A stretch of DNA of 64,000 nucleotides from Neisseria wadsworthii 9715 (GTDB lineage Bacteria; Pseudomonadota; Gammaproteobacteria; Burkholderiales; Neisseriaceae): positions 2,298,478-2,362,477 of the forward strand of contig NZ_JH165159.1 of NCBI RefSeq assembly GCF_000227765.1, given 5' to 3'. The position numbers and the translations under genes are program-made. The first letter of the stretch is position 1; each line of letters begins with the position of its first letter. The notes under the pieces are model-generated. The model searched no databases. It had not been told where the DNA came from and saw only the letters and a list, made by a program, of their open reading frames with translations. Shown here piece after piece: positions 1-8,742 of the stretch.

Positions 1-10
1 CTTTTGCCAT
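1..10 (-). CDS. tuf: Elongation factor Tu, first codons only (window edge)
   Basis: Read on the minus strand, the first ten bases of the window give ATG GCA AAA G, matching the Met-Ala-Lys start of EF-Tu. An AGGAAA ribosome-binding site lies 5 bases upstream. The gene follows a Tyr-Gly-Thr tRNA cluster, which in proteobacteria is normally co-transcribed with tuf. EF-Tu delivers aminoacyl-tRNA to the ribosome. Only three codons are visible, so the call rests on context. Confidence 0.55.
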
Positions 11-65
11 GGCAATTTCCTATACTCAATATCAAAAATGTTTAAGATTACGGATTTCAAGAATT

Positions 66-140
<75 letters not shown>

Positions 141-150
141 CAATATGAAT

Positions 151-224
151 TGGAGCGGGTGAAGGGAATCGAACCCTCACCGTAAGCTTGGAAGGCTTCT
201 GCTCTACCATTGAGCTACACCCGC
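151..224 (-). tRNA. tRNA-Gly (anticodon TCC)
   Basis: Minus strand. The acceptor GCGGGTG pairs with CACCCGC, CCA is encoded, and the anticodon loop is CTTCCAA. The outermost pair of the anticodon stem is a G-A mismatch. It is the middle member of the Tyr-Gly-Thr cluster, 10 bases from tRNA-Thr. Confidence 0.95.
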
Positions 225-263
225 ATACTTACTTATTCTTTTGCCCCATAAACTATGGATATT

Positions 264-347
264 TGGTGGTGGGAGAAGGATTCGAACCTTCGAAGCTCTC
301 GCAACAGATTTACAGTCTGCCCCCTTTGACCGCTCGGGAATCCCACC
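264..347 (-). tRNA. tRNA-Tyr (anticodon GTA)
   Basis: Minus strand. It has the long variable arm expected of a class II tRNA (84 bases). The acceptor GGTGGGA pairs with TCCCACC, the anticodon loop is CTGTAAA, and CCA is encoded. It is the first tRNA of the tuf operon; a strong promoter lies directly upstream. Confidence 0.95.
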
Positions 348-362
348 TCAAAGAGAAAACGA

Positions 363-391
363 ATAATACAAACTAGCTTAAAAACCGTCAA
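363..391 (-). promoter_or_regulatory. Sigma-70 promoter of the tRNA-tuf operon
   Basis: On the minus strand, TTGACG (386-391) is followed after exactly 17 bases by TATTAT (363-368). This places the start about 10 bases before tRNA-Tyr. A perfect 10-bp inverted repeat (CGAATAATAC, 360-369, and its complement at 392-401) brackets the promoter and includes the -10 box. Confidence 0.75.
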
Positions 392-458
392 GTATTATTC
401 GTTCATTTTTTCTAATTATTTCTTAAAATTCTAATTTATAAACGAATTATTTTTCAGA

Positions 459-722
<264 letters not shown>

Positions 723-890
723 TTATATTTTAAAATATAGACCTAAATAGTTAACTACGAATTATAGCACAATATGTTTCTTGCGCTGACTGTTTAAGGT
801 ATTTTTAAATTTGAGAATAATTATTAAAATCAAATAAATATCAGCTAAAAACTACTATGCCAATACCAATATAACAAAGCAGTTTATTGC

Positions 891-1463
891 TTATTTCTCG
901 ATTTCCGGCTTATATATTCTTACTTCAAATAGGCTTTTTCCTGATTTACCCTCTCGAAACAGGTGCAACCATTCTGGAATTTGAGGCATACTTCCTGATT
1001 CTATATATACCATTGCGTTTTCAGACAGGCATTTTTCCACCTGCCCAAATAATGTTTTCCAATCTTCCCACGCATAAGGAGGGTCAAGAAATATGACATC
1101 AAATTTTTCGCTTGATGATTTCAAATAATCAAGAGCATCTTGAGCTGAAATGGTTATCTTATCTTCTAATCCCAATTCACGTATATTCTGCTGTAACAAT
1201 TTACTAGTATCTCTATATTTTTCCACCATGACTACTTGTTTGGCATTACGCGAGGCTGCTTCAAACCCTAAAGCACCACTACCTGCAAATAAATCTAATA
1301 CTTTTAAGCCAGTTAAATCCTGACCGAGCCAATTAAATAAACGCTCTCTTACCATATCCGCCGTAGGGCGCAGACCTTCTGCTGATAAAAATCGGATTTT
1401 CCGCCCTTTGCAATTACCGCCAATAATTCTGACTTGATTGACATGCTTAGAATGTTTTGACAC
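891..1463 (-). CDS. rsmD: 16S rRNA (guanine966-N2)-methyltransferase RsmD
   Basis: Methylates G966 of 16S rRNA with S-adenosylmethionine, acting on assembled 30S subunits. The 190-residue protein is the normal length for the family. The SAM-binding loop DLFAGSGALG is at 57-66 and the catalytic N-methyltransferase motif DPPY at 127-130. The N-terminal IIGGNCKGRKI is typical of RsmD. The start is GTG, chosen because AAAGGAG lies five bases before it. No partner gene lies close by. It is likely monocistronic, with a DUS about 15 bases upstream of the start. Confidence 0.95.
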   Translation of the reverse strand: MSKHSKHVNQVRIIGGNCKGRKIRFLSAEGLRPTADMVRERLFNWLGQDLTGLKVLDLFAGSGALGFEAASRNAKQVVMVEKYRDTSKLLQQNIRELGLEDKITISAQDALDYLKSSSEKFDVIFLDPPYAWEDWKTLFGQVEKCLSENAMVYIESGSMPQIPEWLHLFREGKSGKSLFEVRIYKPEIEK

Positions 1464-1597
1464 CTTATCTCCTTTTCAGACAGGCATTAATGACTGTTTT
1501 GAATTGATTTCTGCTGGTTGCAGCATTGCATAGCAGTCATTTTTTCACTGCAATACTACCTTAGCTAAACATCAGTACAAACCAAACAGACAAAGAA

Positions 1598-1620
1598 AAA
1601 CGGATATTAAATATCCGTTT
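1598..1620 (-). terminator. Rho-independent terminator of topA
   Basis: A 10-bp stem (AAACGGATAT with its complement) and a 3-base loop, seven bases after the topA stop. Read on the minus strand it is followed by a T-rich tract. Confidence 0.8.
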
Positions 1621-1626
1621 GCAAAT

Positions 1627-3921
1627 TTACTCCTTAGGTGCGGGAGGTTCAATTTGTTCGCTCCAACCACACTCTTTCTGTGGGCAAACTTTTTCAGTTC
1701 CTCTTCGTTTAGTTGTTTTAATCGTTAAAACGGGCCACTGGCATTTCGGGCAGGTTTCTGCGATTGGCGGATTCCATACGGCATAATCACAATCAGGATA
1801 AGTATTACAACTGTAAAAAAGCTTACCATACCGTGATTTTCGTTCAATCAATTGACCCTTGCCACACTTCGGACATGCCACACCGGTTTCTTTCGGTTTT
1901 TCCAACGGTTCAATATGTTTGCACTTCGGATAGTTGGCGCAACCGATAAACTTACCATAACGGCCTTTTTTATAAACCAACTGGCCGCCACATTTCGGAC
2001 ATTCGCGCCCTTCCACAATGGTTGGTTCGTCCAGCTCTTTCGCTGCATCCTCTGCGGTTTCATTTACATTTCGCGTGTAATCACAATCAGGGTAACCGGA
2101 ACACGCAATAAAACGGCCCCGCTTGCCAAATTTGATTTGCAACTTGTGATTACCGCATTTCGGGCAAATTTCTTCCAACTCTTCAGTAGTGATTTTAGCC
2201 CGCTCAATACCCTCTTTTTCAACAACTTGCTTGTGAAATCCCTTCCAAAACTTATCCATAACCGGAATCCACTTGCGCTTGCCGCTGGCGATTTCATCTA
2301 GGCTGTCTTCCAGTTTGGCGGTAAAGTCGTAATCGACATATTGCTCAAAATGTTCTGTTAAGAATTTATTCACAATATCGCCGGTATCGGTAGGCATAAA
2401 ACGGCGCTGATCAACTGTGACGTATTCACGATCCTTAAGTGTTTTAATAATGCTCGCATAGGTTGACGGGCGGCCAATACCAAAATCTTCCAATGCTTTT
2501 ACTAATGTGGCCTCATTAAACCGGGGCGGTGGTTGCGTGAAATGTTGCTCACCGTAGAGCTTGTCAACCGGCAGTTCATCACCAAGTTTCAAATCAGGCA
2601 GTTTTTTATTGTTTTCGTCCTCATAGTCTTCATCTTGACCTTCCTGATAAACGTTCAAGAAGCCGGCAAACGCAAGCACCTGACCTGTAACCCTAAATAC
2701 ACCTTGGCCAACATGGATATCAACGGTAGTTGCATCAAACTTGGCATCAACCATCTGGCAGGCGACCGTACGTTGCCAAATCATTTGATAAAGCTTAAAT
2801 TGATCATTGCTTAAAAATGGCTTCACGCTTTCAGGTGTTCGATAAACTGAGGTTGGCCGGATGGCTTCGTGCGCTTCTTGGGCATTTTTGGATTTGGTTT
2901 TATAAGCCCGAGCTTCTTTGGGCAGAAAATCCGCACCGATTTTATTTTCAATATAATGGCGCAGCTCGGTTATCGCATCTTCAGACAGGCTTACGCTATC
3001 GGTACGCATATAAGTAATCAAACCGACAGCACCCTGACCCACATCGATACCTTCGAAAAGCTGCTGCGCCGTACGCATGGTGCGGTCTGTGGTCATGCCA
3101 AGCTTGCGCACTGCATCCTGCTGCATCGTAGAAGTTGTGTAAGGTGCAACCGGTTTTCTGGTAGCCTTTTTCTTCACCACATCGGCAACGACAGCTTTCT
3201 CGCCTTCCAAACCTTTCAGGATTTCGGCTTGCGAAGCTTCATCCGGCAAAGAAAATTGTTCTAATTTATTACCCAACCAATGTGTCAATTTAGCACTGAA
3301 TTTCTGGCGGCCTTTGTGGCTATCCATATGGACAGACCAATATTCCTGGCTCTCGAAAGCCCGAATTTCATTTTCTCGCTCACAAATCAACCTTAACGCC
3401 GGGCTTTGTACACGACCGGCGCTCAAGCCCCGACGTATTTTTTTCCACAGTAAAGGAGATAAGTTAAAACCCACCAAATAATCCAAGGCACGGCGCGCTT
3501 GCTGCGCATCAACCAAATTGAAATCCAATTCGCGTGGGTTCTGAATTGCTTCTTGAACAGCTTTTTTGGTTACTTCATGGAACACAATGCGCTGCGGATG
3601 GATATTTTTCAAACCCCGTTTACTTTTCAATATTTCCCATAAATGCCATGAAATTGCCTCACCTTCTCTATCTGGGTCGGTGGCCAGATAAATATTTTCA
3701 GCTTCTTTCGCGGCAGCCACAATAGCATCAACATGCTTGCTGTTTTTCGCAACGATCTGATATTTCATGGCAAAATCATTATCCGGGTCAACCGCTCCGT
3801 TTTTGGGAATCAAATCGCGCACATGCCCGTAAGATGCCAGCACCTGAAAATCCGATCCTAAATATTTCTGCATGGATTTAGCTTTGGTAACCGATTCGAC
3901 AATCAATAAATTTTTTGTCAT
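1627..3921 (-). CDS. topA: DNA topoisomerase I
   Basis: Type IA topoisomerase of 764 residues that relaxes negative supercoils through a 5'-phosphotyrosyl intermediate. The N-terminal TOPRIM domain has TDPDREGE at 81-88 with the metal-binding acidic residues. The catalytic tyrosine is Y304 in LITYMRTDS. The C-terminal third carries repeated CxxC zinc ribbons from about residue 597 onward; these bind DNA and RNA polymerase. It lies downstream of dprA-smg but is separated from them by a DUS hairpin, so it is probably transcribed from its own promoter in the AT-rich 3922-3975 gap. It has its own terminator. All motifs are intact. Confidence 0.97.
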   Translation of the reverse strand: MTKNLLIVESVTKAKSMQKYLGSDFQVLASYGHVRDLIPKNGAVDPDNDFAMKYQIVAKNSKHVDAIVAAAKEAENIYLATDPDREGEAISWHLWEILKSKRGLKNIHPQRIVFHEVTKKAVQEAIQNPRELDFNLVDAQQARRALDYLVGFNLSPLLWKKIRRGLSAGRVQSPALRLICERENEIRAFESQEYWSVHMDSHKGRQKFSAKLTHWLGNKLEQFSLPDEASQAEILKGLEGEKAVVADVVKKKATRKPVAPYTTSTMQQDAVRKLGMTTDRTMRTAQQLFEGIDVGQGAVGLITYMRTDSVSLSEDAITELRHYIENKIGADFLPKEARAYKTKSKNAQEAHEAIRPTSVYRTPESVKPFLSNDQFKLYQMIWQRTVACQMVDAKFDATTVDIHVGQGVFRVTGQVLAFAGFLNVYQEGQDEDYEDENNKKLPDLKLGDELPVDKLYGEQHFTQPPPRFNEATLVKALEDFGIGRPSTYASIIKTLKDREYVTVDQRRFMPTDTGDIVNKFLTEHFEQYVDYDFTAKLEDSLDEIASGKRKWIPVMDKFWKGFHKQVVEKEGIERAKITTEELEEICPKCGNHKLQIKFGKRGRFIACSGYPDCDYTRNVNETAEDAAKELDEPTIVEGRECPKCGGQLVYKKGRYGKFIGCANYPKCKHIEPLEKPKETGVACPKCGKGQLIERKSRYGKLFYSCNTYPDCDYAVWNPPIAETCPKCQWPVLTIKTTKRRGTEKVCPQKECGWSEQIEPPAPKE

Positions 3922-3975
3922 TTATACCGCTCTCTATAATTATTAAATTTATCTATAATTATTAAATTTATTATG

Positions 3976-4017
3976 TTTTCAGACAGGCATTCTTTAATCG
4001 GAATGCCTGTCTGAAAA
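3976..4017. terminator. DUS inverted pair after smg
   Basis: TTTTCAGACAGGCATTC and its exact complement form a 17-bp stem with an 8-base loop, between the smg stop and the topA start. It probably terminates dprA-smg and also carries two DNA uptake sequences. Confidence 0.7.
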
Positions 4018-4040
4018 GAAAAACAGATACTGCAAACGAT

Positions 4041-4496
4041 TTAATGCATCGTTGCCGCACCGTGCAATGCAACCATTAAATCGTCACCAATCAAAACCGG
4101 CAACTCGGATTGGTGCGCCCACAATGCCAATAAAGCGAAGATTTTCGCCATATCAACCGTTACTTCTTCTTGTGGCATAAACAATAAAGCATTAATCACA
4201 AACTCATGTTGTCTTGCATCAATTGCTTTTTCCTGCTCTAGATAATGCAATAACCCCAACACTTCCTGCGGCAGAGCTTCCAATTCTTCCTGACAATAAA
4301 CCCTCATGGCTGTACCAGCATTACAAGACATATTCATTTTAGGCTGGCTCTCCAAAGCTTCCAATAACATCAACAGGTTTCCGATTTCCACATCACCAAA
4401 ACCCGCTTCTTCCAACAACACCCCCAAATCACTTGAGGGCGGGCACGCATCAAAGTCTCTAAAATGTTCGATTAAAAAAGCAATTACATCTGCCAT
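4041..4496 (-). CDS. smg: Smg family protein (DUF494)
   Basis: A 151-residue acidic, mostly helical protein of the Smg/DUF494 family, whose biochemical role is not established. In many beta- and gammaproteobacteria it sits between dprA and topA, exactly as here. The N-terminal MADVIAFLIEHF and the acidic pattern that follows are typical of the family. It starts 21 bases after the dprA stop, so the two are almost certainly co-transcribed. I see no catalytic motif. The link to DNA processing is inferred from gene order only. Confidence 0.85.
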   Translation of the reverse strand: MADVIAFLIEHFRDFDACPPSSDLGVLLEEAGFGDVEIGNLLMLLEALESQPKMNMSCNAGTAMRVYCQEELEALPQEVLGLLHYLEQEKAIDARQHEFVINALLFMPQEEVTVDMAKIFALLALWAHQSELPVLIGDDLMVALHGAATMH

Positions 4497-4517
4497 GCTG
4501 TTCCTTAAATTCCTTAC

Positions 4518-5699
4518 TTATTTTGCAATCCGCTGGTAACGTCCCCCTGGCATCGCTGCAACTATGCCATCCAGCTCCATTTCCAACAATAATGCGTATA
4601 CATCCGCAGTAGCCAACGCCAGCTTTTCAGCCAAGCTATCGGGATGAATAGAATCATAACCCATAGCCTTAAGCAAATTATTGGTTTCTTTCTTATTATG
4701 TGTTTCAGACAGGCATTCGGCGCTACAATTTTCCTGTTTCTGCATAATTACCGAATCTGATTTCCGATTGGTTTCAGGCTGCCTATATATAGAATATGAC
4801 GATACTTGCGGATTTTGCAACAGTTGAGGACATTCTTGTAAAATATCCTCCAAATTTTCCACCAGTTTCGCGCCTTCCTTGATTAATTTATGGCACCCTT
4901 TGCTGTGCGGATTATCAATAGAACCGGGCACCGCCATAACTTCCCGCCCCATGTCACCCGCCAGCTTGGCTGTGATCAACGAGCCTGATTCCAAAGCAGC
5001 CTCAACCACCAAAGAAGCCTGCCCCAGCGCTGCAATCAAACGGTTACGCCGAGGAAAATTTCCTGCCAGCGGTCTGGTTCCCAAAGGAAACTCCGACACA
5101 ATCAGGCCTTTCTCCGCTATCTGATAAGCCAGCTCTTTATTAGATTGCGGATAAATCCTATCTATACCCGTTCCCCATATAGCAACTGTACCGGCATTGC
5201 CGGCTAATGCACCTTGGTGTGCAGCCGTATCAATGCCTGATGCCATACCTGAAATTACCCCGACTCCTTGCATCGACAGATCGCGAGCAAAATCATGCGC
5301 AATCCGCATCGCCTGAGGTGTTGCATGACGGCTGCCGACAATTGACACCGACGGTCGAGACAACAACTTTGTATTGCCACGCAAAAACAATAAAGGAGGA
5401 GGCGTCAAACCTTCCGCCAACATCAGAGGAAAATCTTCATCACCCAGCAGCATCAACCGGCAATTCTCACCTTCAGCCCATTTCAAAGCAGCGTCAGCCG
5501 AAGCTTTTGCAATGGAACGCACCGTATCCCATTCTTTCGCTGCCTGCTTATGATGCACTAAATGTATGATTTGTTCTGCCGGCGCAGCCAAAGCTTGTGC
5601 TGCAGATCCGAAAAAACGGAGTAGGTTTAAAAAACTTTCAGCACCAATGTAAGGCGTGAGCGCCAACTGCACCCAAGCATAATATTCGTGATGATTCAT
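4518..5699 (-). CDS. dprA: DNA processing protein DprA (natural transformation)
   Basis: Binds incoming single-stranded DNA and loads RecA during natural transformation. It is 393 residues long. An N-terminal helical region is followed by the Rossmann-like DNA-binding domain, with VGSRHAT at 121-127, SGMASGID at 150-157 and NFPRRNRLIA at 214-223. The C-terminal ~65 residues look like the winged-helix domain. Between them, residues ~290-330 are a variable linker (Gln/Asn/Ser-rich), and a DUS is embedded in the coding sequence there (around 4707-4719). Its presence fits a genome packed with uptake sequences. Together with pilC and pilSR it suggests a competent organism. Confidence 0.96.
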   Translation of the reverse strand: MNHHEYYAWVQLALTPYIGAESFLNLLRFFGSAAQALAAPAEQIIHLVHHKQAAKEWDTVRSIAKASADAALKWAEGENCRLMLLGDEDFPLMLAEGLTPPPLLFLRGNTKLLSRPSVSIVGSRHATPQAMRIAHDFARDLSMQGVGVISGMASGIDTAAHQGALAGNAGTVAIWGTGIDRIYPQSNKELAYQIAEKGLIVSEFPLGTRPLAGNFPRRNRLIAALGQASLVVEAALESGSLITAKLAGDMGREVMAVPGSIDNPHSKGCHKLIKEGAKLVENLEDILQECPQLLQNPQVSSYSIYRQPETNRKSDSVIMQKQENCSAECLSETHNKKETNNLLKAMGYDSIHPDSLAEKLALATADVYALLLEMELDGIVAAMPGGRYQRIAK

Positions 5700-6000
5700 T
5701 TTTCCGCCTCGTAATGTGTTTTCAGACAGGCATATTTAGATAGTCTGTGCATTTAAAATTATTTTCTTAAATTATAGTTTTGCATGTTGCTTGTAGACTG
5801 TAAAGAACAATCTGAAAGTAAAGACAAACACTTTGACCTTTATCACTACAGAAAAATTAATAATGACAATATGTTACATGCTTTACAATTCTATTTATAA
5901 ACAAGACCTTCAAATTCTCTTGTCACGCCAACAAATAATAAAGCACACAAATGATGTGTGCTTTATTTCAGACGAGCATTAATCTCTAATTTAAAGTGAA
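5700..6000. other. Intergenic region, AT-rich
   Basis: About 300 bases with no credible gene. It holds one DUS near 5721-5733 just upstream of dprA, long AT-rich stretches likely to include the dprA promoter, a strong 12-bp hairpin near 5937-5967, and a degenerate DUS at about 5967-5980. Confidence 0.7.
5937..5967. terminator. Bidirectional hairpin terminator
   Basis: AATAAAGCACAC pairs with its full complement (12 bp) across a 7-base loop, about 35 bases after the stop of the exported protein at 6001-7116. It has AT-rich flanks on both sides. Confidence 0.7.
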
Positions 6001-7116
6001 TTAATAAGGATTAATGTTGCTTCTATAATTGTATTCATTATGTTCGGTATCATGTGGCTCTTGAGGTGCATTTCTCACATGCACTTTATCACTCTTCATG
6101 TTATCCAAATCTTGGCCCGGTTCTGAGGCCACATCACCGATGTTGATATTGGTCAGGCTTTCCAGAATAATGGCCGAAGATAAATTCTGGCTGGTTTTAT
6201 ATACCATGGCTAAGCCGACTTCCTCTGCAGGAATAGATACATATTTCATCATGCTGCGGCGGCCTTTTTTACCTTCATCAAAGTCCATTTTTACTTGCTG
6301 GCTCTTTTTGTACAGGCTAACCACACTGCCAACATCCAAGCCATCATTCTCGCCCTTGTTCAAAGTAATGGTTTGGAACTGACCTACTTCACCCACACCG
6401 TCAAAAATCGACACAACACGAGCATCAATATGCTGGCTGGGCGCATGCGGCTGGATATTGCGATTGAGTGTTTGCAGACTTTCATCCAATTTCAGCAAAT
6501 AATCGCCTTTTTTGATTTCCGAAATTGCCTCTTCCACCACCATAGGTTGTGCTGTTTGAGTAGGTACTTTTTTCAACGGGTGCAGGCGGGTATAGTATTC
6601 GCCTTCTTGCAGATATTGTGCATCTTTTTCACTACGCGCATCTAAAGCACTATTGGTATAAGGTAAGGTACTGATGATGCCGCTGAATACCACCTCTTGA
6701 CCCAGAAATTTATTGGTCTCCGGATCCACAACATCTTTTCGTGCACGATACACCAAATAACGACCGGGCTCTTTTACACCATAAGCATAAACACGATCGC
6801 CCCTGCTATACATTACACGGTTATCCGGGCCCTTAATCAAACGTGGTGCATCCTGAGTTTCTATTTGAGGAATAACTTGCGGATGGCGCATAAACATGCG
6901 GAAAAAATCCACATTTACAGCTTGGATACCATAGCCGGAAGACACTTCTCGCACACGAGGCGCCAACTTAACGGTAGGAATCTGTTCACTTTGAGTGTAA
7001 GTACGGCTGATTTTTGCTTTGGCTGTTTTTTTAGGCTTGACTTTCGATTTAGCCAAAGCCGGCGCAGAAATAGCCACGCCCAACGCGCAAAGCAAGGTTA
7101 TAATATGTTTTTGCAT
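6001..7116 (-). CDS. Exported protein related to Neisseria LysM protein, without a visible LysM domain
   Basis: A 371-residue protein with a Sec signal peptide (residues 1-22, cut after PALA). It is followed by a Lys-rich stretch (about 23-37) and a body containing VKLAPRVREVSSGYGI. The position between dprA and def, and this body, match the Neisseria 'LysM peptidoglycan-binding protein'. From memory, those proteins carry an N-terminal LysM with a GDTLW core right after the signal peptide. No GDT or LysM-like segment is visible here; the basic linker takes its place. The C-terminus is hydrophilic and Asn/His-rich. It is probably periplasmic. Monocistronic, divergent from def. Confidence 0.7.
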   Translation of the reverse strand: MQKHIITLLCALGVAISAPALAKSKVKPKKTAKAKISRTYTQSEQIPTVKLAPRVREVSSGYGIQAVNVDFFRMFMRHPQVIPQIETQDAPRLIKGPDNRVMYSRGDRVYAYGVKEPGRYLVYRARKDVVDPETNKFLGQEVVFSGIISTLPYTNSALDARSEKDAQYLQEGEYYTRLHPLKKVPTQTAQPMVVEEAISEIKKGDYLLKLDESLQTLNRNIQPHAPSQHIDARVVSIFDGVGEVGQFQTITLNKGENDGLDVGSVVSLYKKSQQVKMDFDEGKKGRRSMMKYVSIPAEEVGLAMVYKTSQNLSSAIILESLTNINIGDVASEPGQDLDNMKSDKVHVRNAPQEPHDTEHNEYNYRSNINPY

Positions 7117-7291
7117 GACGAACTCCCCTTGAAGTCACTTCAATACTGTCATCTATAAATTTCATTTAATTAAATAAGCGAGTCAATTAAATTTAACTCA
7201 TCCCTAAATGCTTAGTGCGGTATTTTAACACCGTTTTCGGTTAATATCCTAGCATTGAAAGAAAACACACACTATTGTTACTGAGAAAATT

Positions 7292-7795
7292 ATGGCTTTA
7301 TTAAACATCTTAAAATATCCTGACGAGCGTCTGCATATAGTCGCAAAACCCGTTGCCGAAATCGACAACCGTATCAAAACTTTAGTTACCGACATGTTTG
7401 AAACCATGTATGAAGCAAAAGGCATTGGCTTAGCTGCCACACAAGTCAACGTACACGAGCGTGTGGTTGTGATGGATTTAAGCGAAGAGCGCAATGAACC
7501 CCGCGTATTTATCAACCCGCAGATTACCCATAAAGACGGGGAAACAACCTATGAAGAAGGCTGTCTTTCCGTTCCGGGCATTTACGATACTGTTACCCGT
7601 GCCGAGCGCGTAACAGTTGAGGCTCTTGATGAAAACGGCCAAAAATTCACATTAGAGGCCGACGGCCTGCTCGCCATCTGCATACAGCACGAACTGGATC
7701 ACTTGATGGGTAAAGTATTTATCGAGCACTTATCCCAGTTGAAACAAAACCGCATCAAAACCAAACTGAAAAAGCGCGCCAAACACGATTTATAA
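7292..7795 (+). CDS. def: Peptide deformylase
   Basis: Removes the N-formyl group from nascent proteins; an Fe2+ enzyme in the cytoplasm. At 167 residues it is a standard type I enzyme. The three signature motifs are present: GIGLAATQV (44-52), EGCLSVP with metal ligand C91, and QHELDH with H133, E134 and H137. It is followed after 23 bases by fmt, so the cell makes the formylating and deformylating enzymes from one operon, as in most bacteria. A DUS variant sits in the short gap before fmt. Confidence 0.98.
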   Translation: MALLNILKYPDERLHIVAKPVAEIDNRIKTLVTDMFETMYEAKGIGLAATQVNVHERVVVMDLSEERNEPRVFINPQITHKDGETTYEEGCLSVPGIYDTVTRAERVTVEALDENGQKFTLEADGLLAICIQHELDHLMGKVFIEHLSQLKQNRIKTKLKKRAKHDL

Positions 7796-7818
7796 TTTTT
7801 CAGACAGGCCTATTTTCT

Positions 7819-8742
7819 ATGAATGTTATCTTTGCCGGCACTCCTGAATTCGCCGCCACCGCACTCAAAGCTATTGTAGATGCCGGTTTTCATATTCCTT
7901 TGGTACTTACCCAACCCGACCGACCAAAAGGCCGCGGCATGCAATTGCAGGCCAGCCCGGTAAAACAAGCGGCTTTAGCGCTCGGTTTGAATATTGCCCA
8001 ACCGCAAACTCTGCGTAATGAAGATGCGCAAACATTGTTACAGCAGCAAAATGCAGATGTGATGGTTGTTGCAGCTTATGGGCTGATTCTGCCTGAGGCC
8101 GTCTTAAACATCCCCAAACATGGCTGTCTGAATATTCATGCTTCACTACTTCCCCGCTGGCGCGGCGCGGCGCCCATACAGCGGGCTATCGAGGCCGGCG
8201 ATTCCGAAACCGGTATCTGCATCATGCAAATGGACGCTGGTTTGGATACTGGCGGCATTATCAGCGAACACAAATACACCATTAAATCGACTGATACGAC
8301 CAACGAAGTGCACGATGCTTTAGCTGAAATCGGCGCACAAGCAATCGTGGCAGATTTGCAACAACTCGCAAAGTCCGGCCACTTAAATGCCACGCCACAA
8401 GGCGAAAGCGGCGTCACTTATGCTCAAAAACTAAGCAAAGAAGAAGCCAAAGTTAATTGGCACGAACCGGCGGCTTCAATTGAACGAAAAATCCGTGCAT
8501 TTAATCCTGTGCCTGCAGCATGGACAATGTGGCGGGATGCGCCTTTAAAAATCTGGCAGGCTGATGTGATAAACGAAGCCGGCAAGCCGGGCGAAGTGCT
8601 GCGTTGTGATGCTGAAGGTTTGGTCATAGCCTGTGGCGAGAAGGCCTTACGCATTACCTCCTTACAACCGGCAGGCAGCAAGCGCATGGATATAGCCGCA
8701 TTTGCCTCGGGCAGAAGCATCGATAAAGGCACTTTATTATGA
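7819..8742 (+). CDS. fmt: Methionyl-tRNA formyltransferase
   Basis: Formylates Met-tRNA(fMet) using 10-formyl-tetrahydrofolate. The protein has 307 residues. The catalytic triad expected of the family is visible: N105 and H107 in NIHASLLPRWRG and D143 in MDAGLDTGG. The C-terminal OB-fold domain follows from about residue 205. The stop overlaps the rsmB start by four bases (ATGA), which indicates translational coupling. It is the second gene of a def-fmt-rsmB-DUF4390-ntrYX run. Confidence 0.98.
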   Translation: MNVIFAGTPEFAATALKAIVDAGFHIPLVLTQPDRPKGRGMQLQASPVKQAALALGLNIAQPQTLRNEDAQTLLQQQNADVMVVAAYGLILPEAVLNIPKHGCLNIHASLLPRWRGAAPIQRAIEAGDSETGICIMQMDAGLDTGGIISEHKYTIKSTDTTNEVHDALAEIGAQAIVADLQQLAKSGHLNATPQGESGVTYAQKLSKEEAKVNWHEPAASIERKIRAFNPVPAAWTMWRDAPLKIWQADVINEAGKPGEVLRCDAEGLVIACGEKALRITSLQPAGSKRMDIAAFASGRSIDKGTLL

